Source: Chara braunii
Lineage: Eukaryota > Streptophyta > Charophyceae > Charales > Characeae
Reading direction: 5' to 3'
DNA: 29,934 nt
Assembly: GCA_003427395.1 (NCBI GenBank)
Contig: BFEA01000712.1
Coordinates: 54,750 to 84,683 of the forward strand
Shown: positions 10,905 through 19,595 of the stretch, piece after piece
How the letters are laid out: the number at the start of each line of letters is the position of its first letter
How positions within the stretch are numbered: the stretch's first letter is position 1
Program-made: the position numbers and the translations under genes
The notes under the pieces: generated by a model
What the model was told of the DNA's origin: nothing
Database searches by the model: none
Seen by the model: the letters and a program-made list of their open reading frames with translations, nothing else

Positions 10905-10960
10905 AGATTGGCATGGCCCCTGCGCAAGGATGACACGCATAAATCGAAAAATGGTCCAAA
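10905..10960 (+). pseudogene. U6: U6 spliceosomal snRNA fragment (3' half), pseudogene
   Basis: Fifty-six bases match the plant U6 snRNA 3' part almost exactly, from AGATTxGCATGGCCCC to ATGGTCCAAA, with two differences by eye. The plant-type ending GACACGCATAAATCG is present rather than the animal form. The 5' half, including the ACAGAGA box and 5' stem-loop, is missing. One of the differences (10910) changes the catalytic AGC triad to GGC. The pol III terminator T run is absent: the sequence continues GTTTGTTTCG instead. It is a retrocopy or chimera, not a working U6 gene. Confidence 0.9.
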
Positions 10961-10968
10961 GTTTGTTT

Positions 10969-10986
10969 CGATCCCCAAGGGGATCG
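10969..10986. repeat. 18-bp palindrome CGATCCCC-AA-GGGGATCG
   Basis: A perfect 8-bp inverted repeat lies nine bases after the U6 fragment. On the minus strand the following bases read GAGTTCGATCCCC, a B-box-like word, so this may be part of a tRNA-derived piece joined to the U6 fragment. Confidence 0.7.
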
Positions 10987-11056
10987 AACTCGAGTCTACA
11001 TTTCAACAAGTCACTAGGGTGGTTCCACGAAGTGACCGTTGGCTAAAGCCAACAGG

Positions 11057-11075
11057 AAAAAAAAAAAAAAAAAAA
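11057..11075 (+). other. Poly(A) tract, 19 nt, downstream of the U6 fragment
   Basis: Nineteen A residues on the same strand as the U6 fragment are consistent with the tail of a retroposed chimeric transcript ending here. I could not find a convincing target-site duplication around it. Confidence 0.6.
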
Positions 11076-11087
11076 GACTTCAAGTGA

Positions 11088-11103
11088 AGCGCCATATGGC
11101 GCT
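11088..11103. repeat. 16-bp perfect palindrome AGCGCCATATGGCGCT
   Basis: A fully self-complementary 16-mer lies 12 bases after the poly(A) tract. Confidence 0.9.
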
Positions 11104-11189
11104 ATCAGAAGTAACTGGGACTTATAGTCCCCAAAATCGTTACAGGCGCCCAAAGTACTGGGGAACCATTTTCTGCGAGAGGTCAGTTT

Positions 11190-11325
11190 GTTTTTGTTTT
11201 TTTTTTTACTATTTTTTTATAGATTTTTTCTTCTCTTAGATTTATTTTAGATTTTTATTTTTTATTTTTTTTTTATTTTTTATTAAGTGAAAGTCCGTTC
11301 GTTTTCAATGAACGGACTGTCACTT
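11190..11325 (+). other. T-rich tract and a strong stem-loop (11285-11325)
   Basis: After a T-rich stretch (11190-11280), AAGTGA-A-AGTCCGTTC pairs with GAACGGACT-G-TCACTT around a 9-nt loop: 15 base pairs with one A/G mismatch. I found no hammerhead core or other known ribozyme signature next to it. Confidence 0.7.
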
Positions 11326-11468
11326 TAGTTTATGATGGATTTGCCTCGTACGTGCGGCTACGTTCGGACGAGGGTATGGGGATGTTGCACTTGAGTCGCC
11401 AGGGACTCTCTGCACACGCTTTTGGTGGCCTTCCGCTGCTAACAATGGTGGCAACACTCGGGACTGTT

Positions 11469-11577
11469 GGATATATATATATATATACATAGAGAGAGAG
11501 AGAGATACATATATATATTTATATATATATATTTATATATATATGTATATATATACACACAGAGAGAGAGAGAGAGG
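11469..11577. repeat. Compound (TA)n/(GA)n microsatellite
   Basis: TA runs alternate with two GAGAGAGA blocks and TACATA/CACACA interruptions. Open frames of 60-148 codons crossing it on both strands are low-complexity artefacts. Confidence 0.95.
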
Positions 11578-12543
11578 GGTCTCAAAGGCCGTGCGCCTGT
11601 ATCTGGTGTCCTTTCGGTCCCGATACCGGTGCAGGCAGGGGGAGACAACCCCTTTGAGCCTGACTCTAGTTCGGCTCTGCGAAGTGACAAGGGGGGGGGG
11701 CAACTCATTTTCGAAAACGAGCTGCCCCTGCACAGGAAAACAAGGAGTTGTGATGGGGAAAATAGAAAAAGAGGTAGGGAAGAAAAATAAAAAAATAAAA
11801 AAAATGAATGAGCGACGGCCACGTACGTGGCCGCGGATTCAGGGTAGGTGCAAGGTGGAAGGGGGAAAAAAAAAAAACAAGAAGAGGAAGGGGGAAAAAA
11901 AAGTCACGGCCACGAATGTGGTCACCACTACGGTCAGATACAGGCCAAACTGGCCTGAATGTGACTTAGGCCAGAGGCCAGGGATGTGAAGAGGTGGTGA
12001 AGGGAATTTGGGAGGAAATTGCCATTTTTCCAGTGCACCTGTGCTCAGCGTGAGGTTGAGTACACGAAAAAGTAGGGGAAAAGAGGGGGGCAATTGAGTA
12101 TAACTGCCTCCCTAAGTGTGTGACGGAGATGCGACGACCTCAGACACTTGATCGTGTTGAGATCAAGGGCCCCAGGCAAGTGATGAATTTTGCCTGGGGG
12201 CAGCCTGCTGATGCCCTCCTCAGCCACTACAAAAGAGGCAGCTGTCCTCGAGAAGCCAGTGCGCGACAACACACTTGCCTCATTGCTGGAGTGTTGAAGA
12301 GGAGGCATGAGTGCTGCAAACGGAGCTGGAGGACAGCAGTGGAGTGCGGCGAGGAGGAGGAGACAACCATAGCCTGGCTGGAACACCCTGCTTCATCCAA
12401 TGGCTGGTTAATCTCTAGGAGGGATTTACGGTAGTGCAGGGAGGAGCGGCCTTGAGATGGGACAAGGGGCGACAACGACGCTGTGACGTTGTGAGGGTGC
12501 TATGGCACGGCGTCATCGGCGGCCATAATGGCAGTACTGGGGA
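11578..12543. other. No gene recognised
   Basis: The stretch holds homopolymer-rich patches (G run near 11690, A runs near 11790 and 11870), an 18-nt hairpin-like word CAGGCCAAACTGGCCTG near 11941, and overlapping chance frames. I see no motif. Confidence 0.45.
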
Positions 12544-12900
12544 GATGCTGCCCGAGCGGTGCGGCATCGCGACAACCATCTTTTTTACGCGCTGGGGAGA
12601 TGCTGTCCGATTTGCGGCGTGGCGACACTTGATTTTTTCTTGGCGGGGAAGTGCTGCCGAATTTGCGTCTCGGCGACACTTGATTTTCTTTTGGTGGGGA
12701 AGTGTTGCCGGATTTGCGGCGCGGCGACACTTGATTTGTTTTTGGCGGGGAAGTGCGGCCGCATTTGCGGCGCAACGACACTTGATTTGCTTTGGCGGGG
12801 AGATGCTGCCGGATTGGTGGCGCGGCGATGCTTGTTTTTCTTTGGTGTGGAAATGCTGATGGATTAGCGACACGACAACAGGGATTTGTGGCATGATAGC
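12544..12900. repeat. Minisatellite, 50-51 bp unit, about seven copies
   Basis: Copies are anchored on TGCTGCCGGATTTGCGGCGC near 12544, 12600, 12651, 12702, 12753, 12803 and 12853. Each runs on into GGCGACACTTGATTT(T/G)-TTTTGGCGGGGA. Spacing alternates between 50 and 51 bp (56 for the first), so a reading frame is not kept between units. The repetitive open frames on both strands here are therefore not genes. Confidence 0.9.
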
Positions 12901-14241
12901 AATGAAGTTCTTTTTCTACGGCGCGACATCTGTTTTGTTTGACGAGGTTGTGCTACCAAAGTTGGAGTGTGCGGCGACGGCAACGTGATGTTGTGGCCAG
13001 TTGGGACCGGTTGGAGCAGACGTGGGACCAGTTGAGACTGTCTTGGAAACAATATTTTTTTTTGGGACTCGTGCGACTTGCCACCATCGAATCTGGGACT
13101 ACCGCGTTGTCGGAGGGCACGGTGCCCCGGCCCTCCTGTGTACCAAGTCCCTACATAGTACCCGTTTTCCTGCTCTGGTACCTGAATCGCTTCTCGACGT
13201 GGACAGGTCCTGGTGGCGTAGCTCTCAGCAAAAGGGGTGCGCCTCAGGACTTCCATTGGTCCACGCAGGCTCGGCGCCCTGCTGTGCAACAGAGCACAAC
13301 CGGCCTGTGGACGTGGTAGCCGCCGGGTTCACCCTGGGACGCAAAGGCGAAGGGGTTGGCGCAGTCTTTTCTACTGCGTGCCGAGCGCCCTGTTGCCAAG
13401 TTATGGGTTAGGTGCAAGGGGTAGAAGTCAATGTCGGGGAAAGAAAAGAGAAAAATAAGAAATAAAGCGCCAAATTTGAATTGCCATTTTTTGCCTGATT
13501 GTTCTGTTGCTTCATAGGGAAGGCCGCCGATTCAGGGTTTGGACTGCAACTGTCGTCTCATGGGCTGGATCTTGCCGACCCCTCGTAAATTGCCTGTACC
13601 AGACCTGATTGTCCGAACCGCGCAAACCTCGGTGGCCAGGATAAAAGGCAGGTACAGAGAACAAAAAAGAAAAAGAAAATAGGAAAAGAAAGAAAAGGAA
13701 TCTTAGACTCGTGTATGAGCGAGGGGCGCGGTTCAGGCAAGGCTGGTGCACAGAGAGATTTTGGGACGCCATCCTTTCCTCCCTTTTCCTTTTCCTGTGG
13801 TTATTATCATTATTTTATTTTTATTATTATTATTTAGTTTTTTAATTTTGATTTCTGCCTGTTGGCCTGTCCTTTCGTGGAAAGCCAACGGTTCGAAACC
13901 ATCTATCCTCGGCCTAAGTAGGCTGACCCCACATATACAGTCTGTGGGTGAGCTTTGATCTGGCATCGTGCGGCAGAACCTCAAAAGAAGGGCGACCCGC
14001 GGCCGCATTGGTAGGAAGCTTATCACCCCTGAAAGGGGTCGTAAGCCCCCTCCTTACCATCAGAAGCGGGCACCCGATAGTGGTAGGCCGGAGGTCTGTT
14101 TTGAAAGGGAAAGTGCGGTCGTTGGTATCCCATTATGGGATCTCTATCTTTTTCCTTTTTTTTTTTTGTTCGGACCTCTGTCATATTGCACAGTCTAGGG
14201 ACCGGCGTGACGGTGGTTCGAGTACCCTGACTGTGCACAGG
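12901..14241. other. No gene recognised
   Basis: Overlapping open frames of up to 141 codons exist on both strands, without recognisable motifs. A GGTTCGAAACC word near 13889 looks like a pol III B box, but there is no matching A box or cloverleaf. Confidence 0.4.
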
Positions 14242-14336
14242 CGGTTGAAGTTTCCCGCCGGTTTTTATTCAAGATTTATTTAAATTTTNCGGTTGAAGTT
14301 TCCCGCCGGTTTTTATTCAAGATTTATTTAAATTTT
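14242..14336. other. Assembly join: 47-bp exact duplicate either side of a single N
   Basis: Bases 14242-14288 and 14290-14336 are identical and are separated by one N at 14289. This is what a scaffolder leaves when two contig ends overlap but are not merged. The second copy is probably not present in the genome. Confidence 0.9.
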
Positions 14337-14421
14337 GTGTTACTTTATTAAATCCTAAAATTCGAGTCACTATCAGAAAAGTCCTCTTTTAGTACACCGG
14401 GGTCGCTCTCACCCGGAGCTC

Positions 14422-14428
14422 TATAAAA
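14422..14428 (+). promoter_or_regulatory. Possible TATA box (TATAAAA)
   Basis: CTCTATAAAACAGG lies about 190 bases upstream of the ATG at 14611, in a plausible place for a pol II promoter with a leader of about 150 nt. Position and sequence are the only support. Confidence 0.3.
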
Positions 14429-14610
14429 CAGGTTGCCTCTGGGTCCTGAAGCAAAAAGTGCGTGAGGGGAACGTTATCCCTCCTCAAGTGTGAGTAATGG
14501 CATCGCGCTGAAGTCTTAATTCCTGGCACCCGGGACTCAGCCTGGCTAGGTGCTGCGAGCAGGGATAGTGCTGACTGAGCATTGGCGCTGAACATTGGGA
14601 AAGAGGGGCT

Positions 14611-15132
14611 ATGGCACTACATGGCTATAGACCCGACTGTTGGCGGCACACGGTGCGCTGGGTTCCAATGTCGGATGAAGGCCCTCAGATCACTATGGTC
14701 ATGAATTACGACGGAGGAGAGGTAGTCCAACTGAAGGTCTGCATAGAAGGGGGGAGAGAGGAGGAAATGCGAGGTGACCAGAGGCTGCAGACTGCCATTT
14801 CCGAAGCACGCGACAGGGCGGAGCGGAGGTGCAGACGAGGCGGGGTGACCGTGGGCTTGAGGGTGACGGTCATCTATCACGATACCGAGTCATCAACTGG
14901 GACCGAGACAAGGGAGGAACAACATAACAAGAGAGACTCAGGTGGGGAAAGCGAAATGAGCGAGGCGGACCGTAAGACGGATCTCAGATCCTGGAACAGA
15001 CCCGAGGAGATCCAAAAGCACCACCGAGCCGCGGAGTCGGTGGAAAAGGGACTCGAGGCCAGCTCACGACAACCGACTCCCAGAGGTCGGGGGATCGGAG
15101 GAAAACAGAGTAAAGGTAAGAAACGGGTGTGA
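14611..15132 (+). CDS. Orphan 173-residue protein, highly charged; possible first exon
   Basis: I do not recognise this protein. Residues 1-95 could be globular: hydrophobic alternating strands at 26-46 (with IEGG at 45-48), an E/R-rich helix at about 49-76, and a strand at 80-89 reading VTVGLRVTVIY. Residues 96-173 are low-complexity, rich in E, K, R and S, and end in a basic tail, RGRGIGGKQSKGKKRV. The strand-helix-strand plan loosely resembles the family B genes at 17695 and 22774, but an alignment needs gaps and I would not claim homology. A strong splice-donor word, AAG|GTAAG, lies at 15113-15120 inside the frame, so this may be a first exon. Base composition is more G-rich than the genes at 17.7-23 kb. 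A TATA-like word lies upstream at 14422. Confidence 0.4.
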   Translation: MALHGYRPDCWRHTVRWVPMSDEGPQITMVMNYDGGEVVQLKVCIEGGREEEMRGDQRLQTAISEARDRAERRCRRGGVTVGLRVTVIYHDTESSTGTETREEQHNKRDSGGESEMSEADRKTDLRSWNRPEEIQKHHRAAESVEKGLEASSRQPTPRGRGIGGKQSKGKKRV

Positions 15133-16751
15133 GAAAAAAGGAGAAGAGATCGACACGGGTGGCGAGAGGACCAGCAGCAGAGAGGCTGAGGCAAGGACGT
15201 GGGGCACGCGACACACTTGACAGGTGTCGTGCGAGAGAGAGAAAAGAAGGTCAACGCGTGAGAGATGGTGGGGGCGGTTGACGTCAAAGCTAGAGGGCAG
15301 TGCACGAGAACAGAGCGTGAGCCTACTGCGCTCGTCAGAGAGGTGGGAAAACAAACGGGCTCTTAGAGTGGGTCAGTGGAAGTGCTGGGGCGATGACACG
15401 CATGACACAGTCATAGTGTATGTGAAGTTAGCGAGAGGGGTCGAGACGGACACTTGGGCCGAGGAGAGGTGATCGAGTAGTCAACGCGCGCGTGGCACAC
15501 TCGTGTGGGAGGAATGAAGCATTGACAAGATGCACGAGTGATCAGGCAGCAAGAGAAAAGGGTGCGCTCTCGAAATGCAAGACGCGCAGGCAAGAGGGTG
15601 GACGAGACTGAACCCGAAATGAGGAGGCCGAGACAGGTAGCGAAGGGGGACGAGTTTGCAAGATGGTGATGCCAACTGTTCTCTTGGGAGGCACTCCCTC
15701 GCCAACGAGCACTGGGCAACTCATGCAAGCTGAGCAAGGTTGATGTCAACACCAGCGTTGTGGACGGCTCCGGCTCTCGTTCCTCTGGCAGTTACTATTT
15801 GTATGAGCACGATGCACTCGTCGAGAGCTCTGCGCTGACTCGAAGAAGAAGAGGAAGGGGCGTGCGACGCTGACGCGGGCATTTGGTCTCGAGTAGCTCG
15901 CTCCAGGGGAGAAGAAGGAGTGTGGAGAGAATATACATAGCCAATAGGTGGGCGCTTTCGGGAAAGGGTACAGTGAGAAGGGCAAAATGGCGTAGTGGTT
16001 GATGTCATAATTACTCGGCTTGGAATAACCAGGACTTCGTCACATCAGGGACCCAGGACGTCACTTCTAGGTAGTAAAAGAGATGTTAGGAGGAGGCTCG
16101 TGATGACCAACGCGCTTTCTACGAAATGGTTCCCTCATGATGCTGCGGGAACAAATCTCCTCAGTACTCATCGGAGCCTGTGTGATCTGTTCGACCAAGA
16201 ACCGGTTGTTGAGAGAGCCTCGTTTGTTTCGGATACAATCTTACTCACCACCTATCTTGCTACCTCTGAGTGACCCTCAATCTGTGACGGTCAGAGGCTA
16301 TTGATGCGCTTCTTAGTGGCCGCTTAGTCCGAAACTTCTCAGATAAGATGGTGACTACTGCAAGATAATTTATTTTGACTCATAAACCTCAATTTTCTTC
16401 CCCTCTCTCTTATTTCAGTTAATTGAACCAATTGATCATTGTTAACCGATTACATGTCATCTTGATAGGGTTAAGCTCGCAGTAGATTGCGAGAATAAGT
16501 GAACAAAAGAAGGAGGGGGGAAGCCTCAATTCATAACAGTAGTTTGAGACGTGCAAGCTATGAATAGAGTCTAAAGTACGACTACTATCCTAAGGGATTA
16601 AGCAAGGTCAGGGTGGTTGGGTAATTTTGGTATTGACACTTGCCAATTCGGTGTAATCCCCTGCCTTGAGTGGCCTATCTGATCGTATGGAAAGGTCAAG
16701 AAGACGTGCAGCCTTTGTATTCGTGGATCCTATGCCATGTGTTCACACCAT
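15133..16751. other. Purine-rich then mixed DNA, no gene recognised
   Basis: From 15133 to about 15700 the plus strand is A/G-rich, which creates chance minus-strand frames with Ser/Pro/Leu-rich products. Near 15975 TGGCGTAGTGGTTGA resembles a pol III A box, without a convincing B box. A 92-codon frame (15995-16273) has no motif I recognise. Confidence 0.4.
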
Positions 16752-16985
16752 GGGGCTGCGCCGCGCGGCTACACCGTGCAGTTATGCCAAGTGACTGCAC
16801 TATGTGACTGCGCAGTGCAACTGTGTTAAGTGACCGCACCGTATGGCTATAGCGCGTGACTGCGCAATGTGCCTGCATTGCGTGATTGCTCAGTGTTCCT
16901 GCAACGCGTGACCTCGCAGTGTGCCTGCATTGCGGGGCTGCACCGAGTGCCTGTATCGCGTGTTTGCACCGGGTGACTGCACAGA
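16752..16985. repeat. 13-bp minisatellite, 18 copies in perfect phase
   Basis: Eighteen consecutive 13-mers fit the pattern GTGACTGCACAGT, beginning GGGGCTGCGCCGC and ending GTGACTGCACAGA. Units differ from one another at several positions, yet there is not a single insertion or deletion in 234 bases. The CTGC core is the best conserved part. The minus-strand open frame across it (16696-17016) is a by-product of the repeat. Confidence 0.93.
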
Positions 16986-17694
16986 TATGTGATAACGAAG
17001 GTTTGCATGTGCTCACCAGGTTGAATAGTTACTCATAATGGTGTGAGTTTGTTTGTGCCTTTAGATACACCGGGTGGGTGATTACAGCCCTACAGGTGCG
17101 CGTGTGTGTGGGTGAATGTTCGGCTGAATGCACTTGTTGGCCTGGTGGTCACTGGCAGGTACTTGGTTGAATATTCTAGGCTTATTCCTCGCCTGTATGT
17201 CAAAAAGGGAATGTGGGGATGATTTCTATTGGTTAGTGCTCTGTGCTCTGACTTTGATTGGATGGGGAAAAGAAAGGCAGTTCTAAGAAAAAATTTCTAT
17301 CTTCTTGCTAAATTTATCCTTGATGGTAACTGATTGTAAGGTGCAACTAAATGGGAAATAGCCTGAGTATCCCACTATAGCAGAGGGGGTTCTAATCAGG
17401 GATGCAAGAAAAGGCATTGCGTGAACTCTTTTATCTTGTCATCTCTGGAGACGCTTGCCACGTTTGACCCTCATGAAAGCGAAGACGATATGAGGACAGG
17501 TGGCAGTTCCTCTCAGAACCCTCGTGCTTACTCGCTCTCTGAAGCCCGAACGTGAACGGGTCTAATACCAAGGAATCGTCAGTTGGAAAAACTAGGGCTC
17601 TGAACTAGCTATACTGGTTTTCAGCTAGAACAGGCGTGCGAGTGTCTAAGCAGATACTAATTTGAGCAGCAAGTCTTAGCAAAGAAAGAGAAAT
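16986..17694. other. Presumed 5' flank of the 17695 gene; nothing else recognised
   Basis: I see no repeat or promoter word I would defend in this 700-base stretch. Confidence 0.4.
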
Positions 17695-17946
17695 ATGGGA
17701 GACGCTGATAGACTGGTAATTAAAGGTACTATCAGACGAAATCAACAGAAGGGATGGGAAGAAAGCGCGTTTAGAGATATGAAAACTCACATATTAAACC
17801 AGAGGGAGTTTGCAGTAGGGATTGTCGGGGAGAGAAGGTATATCGAGTACGTAATTTACTTTTACGGGCAGGATGGCAAGTTGCACAGTACTGGCTCAAC
17901 GTTAGAGCCTGTGGAGCGGGCCAGGGCAGAGCTGGAAAGGGCATAG
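17695..17946 (+). CDS. Family B small protein (B0), 83 residues
   Basis: The function is unknown. The frame starts with ATG in a good context (AATATGG). It aligns without any gap to the gene at 22774 inside the neighbouring retrotransposon. GTI at residues 11-13 matches 18-20 there. The strand YIEYVIYF (49-56) matches the strand at 56-63, Gly61 matches Gly68, EPV (71-73) matches EPV (78-80), and Ala76-Arg77 match Ala83-Arg84. It also aligns gap-free to the broken copy at 19148. Predicted order by eye: strand (7-14), helix (21-36), two strands (39-69), C-terminal helix (71-82). The last half, ending with strand-Gly-strand-helix, recalls the C-terminal half of a double-stranded-RNA-binding domain, but the KKxAK basic helix start is missing. 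It lies 2.2 kb upstream of the 5' LTR on the same strand. Homology to the other members is visible; any role is inference. Confidence 0.7.
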   Translation: MGDADRLVIKGTIRRNQQKGWEESAFRDMKTHILNQREFAVGIVGERRYIEYVIYFYGQDGKLHSTGSTLEPVERARAELERA

Positions 17947-17989
17947 GGGTGTTCGAAACTCCTATCTGGGCCCGTCATTCACTCTTCTT

Positions 17990-18760
17990 TCTCCCTTTAC
18001 AATATTTCTCTGTTACATGACCAGCGTTCAGGGACTCCCAATCTAGTCAGATACTCGGACATTATTTAATCTAATGCTCAGGCATTTATTCGGTTGAATA
18101 CTCAGATGAGCTGAGTAATCAGACATTGCTCAGTCGGACACTCAGAAGATGCCCTGATTAATACACAGATAATACTTCATTAAGTGCTCAGGGAAATACC
18201 CTAGGCGGTGTTCCGAAAAGTATTCAGAACTGTACTTGATACTCAAGTCATTGTTCAAAAAAGCCTTCGCCCTGTATTCAGCACCCAGGACATTGCCAAA
18301 GTACTCTGGGCATCTTCCAAACAACAGACAACCGAAGAAAACAAGACTCAGTAACATACATGACTCTATCAACCTTGAACGGTATTAGAATGAACTCTCG
18401 TCCTCGCAAACAACAGACTGAACCCTCTTCCCTACAGTGCGTGAACACAGGAACCCACAGTTCTTAGTCGTTTATTTGAACATGGTAACTCATGATCCTC
18501 AAATATCTAACCTGACAATAGGTTGAGGCACCTTTTGAAGCGTGATGACATGTGAAGGGACGTTTTCATGACTTGATACTCAGAACCATACACAAGGCTT
18601 TACTCAGAATTACACTTAGAACCATACTCAAAACCATCGAAACTGTACTCAGGACAGTACTTGTGACAACACTAAGTATAGCAATTGGGGTAGCACTCAG
18701 AAACTACTTAGAACGGTGCTCGTAATGACACTTAACTGCGGAGTCAGTCACTACTCAATC
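17990..18760. repeat. Degenerate CTCAG-rich spacer (short tandem-derived)
   Basis: The words TACTCAGA, ACTCAGAACCATAC, GTACTCAGGAC and ACTTAGAACC recur dozens of times at intervals of roughly 12-18 nt, without exact copies. It looks like an old, heavily mutated short-unit array. No long open frame is present on the plus strand. Confidence 0.6.
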
Positions 18761-18839
18761 TGCATTTAATCAGCAAACAGCCAGCTCAAAGGGCATTAGA
18801 CATCCACTAGCAGGCAATCAGCTTCCGAAAATAACCAAC

Positions 18840-19123
18840 AATCAATTTCTAGGACAACAATCAGTGAACAACAGTCAGTTAAGTAAGTTACAAACAACAC
18901 TTCAGACGACAATCAGTGAACAGCAGCCAGTTAAATAGGTTACAAACAACACTTCAATGCCACAATCTTAGTGACAGCAGACAAGCAGCAACCGGAGAAA
19001 CAACAACCAGGAACAGCAACACGAAACAACAATTTGAAACAACCGTCCTTAAACAACAATCTACCCAATAGCCTTCTCGTACCTGGGTCATCCAAGAGTC
19101 ACCCGTCTCGAGTTGGTGACCTA
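18840..19123 (+). repeat. CAA/CAGT-rich spacer with a 52-bp tandem repeat
   Basis: AATCAGTGAACA(A/G)CAG(T/C)CAGTTAA... repeats at 18859 and 18911 (52-bp period), with a partial third copy at about 18963. This is followed by CAACAAC- and AACAACAATC-rich, G-poor sequence to about 19070. It lies immediately upstream of the broken family B gene. Such CAA-rich, G-poor tracts are poor at base-pairing, as in some plant viral leaders; a leader role here is inference. Confidence 0.6.
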
Positions 19124-19147
19124 ATGTGGCGAGAATACAGCGAGGAT

Positions 19148-19402
19148 ATGGACAACAACAACACAGTTAGAGTTTCCTGCTCGCTGTATCAGAGTGTTGA
19201 AGAGACCTAGAGGGAAAGTGCAGTTGAGGAGTACAATCAACAGACTGCTATGATGATGAAACACGCACTGACTCTCGTGACAAATCATACAAAAATCAAA
19301 TACACATATTACCAGCATGATAAGAATTGCAGACCATGTGCCACCATAACTTCAGTGGGCACTATTGAGGAAGCAAGGAGGACTGTTAGAAGCCACCAGT
19401 GA
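19148..19402 (+). pseudogene. Family B gene (B2) interrupted by one in-frame TAG
   Basis: Reading from the ATG at 19148, the frame aligns to B0 (17695) from Met to Met with no gaps. CSL sits at the GTI position (11-13). ESA at 23-25 is identical to B0, the strand IKYTYY (50-55) matches, and EEAR (74-77) matches. The only break is TAG at 19208-19210, codon 21. In B0 codon 21 is tryptophan TGG, so a single G-to-A change explains the stop. The rest of the frame is intact to TGA at 19400-19402. An in-frame upstream ATG at 19124 is possible. The TAG is not in a classical readthrough context. Most likely it is a recently inactivated copy; readthrough or an in-frame re-start cannot be excluded. Confidence 0.7.
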
Positions 19403-19595
19403 GCGTTCTGTCTCTGAACAAGTACAACTCCCTTATCTGGACAGTCAGCAATCATCTAATCTGTAATGAATCATCAACAGTCAGTTATTACTGATCAGTT
19501 CCTAACAATCAGTTTCCAGCAGTGAGCTTCAGGCAATTAGTTTGGTAACCAGTTCTCCAGGACCGTCTGGCCGGTTTGCACTGGCAAGAGTACTC
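19403..19595. other. Spacer rich in AATCAGT/CAGT words
   Basis: CAGTCAG, AATCATC, GATCAGT, AATCAGT and GCAGTGAG recur. It resembles the spacer upstream of 19148 and so appears to be a shared inter-gene sequence type. Confidence 0.5.

Noticed and set aside
11285-11340. Hammerhead ribozyme or retrozyme
   Set aside because: The strong stem-loop lacks the CUGAUGA and GAAA core.
11439-11989. Frames of up to 148 codons with YIYIYI and RERERE stretches
   Set aside because: They are translations of TA and GA microsatellites.
12415-12894. 159-codon repetitive minus-strand frame and a 141-codon plus-strand frame over it
   Set aside because: Both read through the 50-51 bp minisatellite, whose unit length does not keep frame, so there is no conserved repeat protein.
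13885-13900. GGTTCGAAACC, a perfect B-box word
   Set aside because: There is no A box at the right distance and no acceptor stem; the palindromic word is likely by chance.
15970-16050. Possible tRNA or SINE head (TGGCGTAGTGGTTGA)
   Set aside because: It looks like an A box, but no B box or cloverleaf follows.
16696-17016. 106-codon minus-strand frame
   Set aside because: It is a by-product of the 13-bp minisatellite.
18971-19147. N-terminal extension of the family B pseudogene rich in Gln and Asn
   Set aside because: The frame opens on GTG and is the CAA-rich spacer read as protein; B0 starts exactly where the ATG at 19148 lies.
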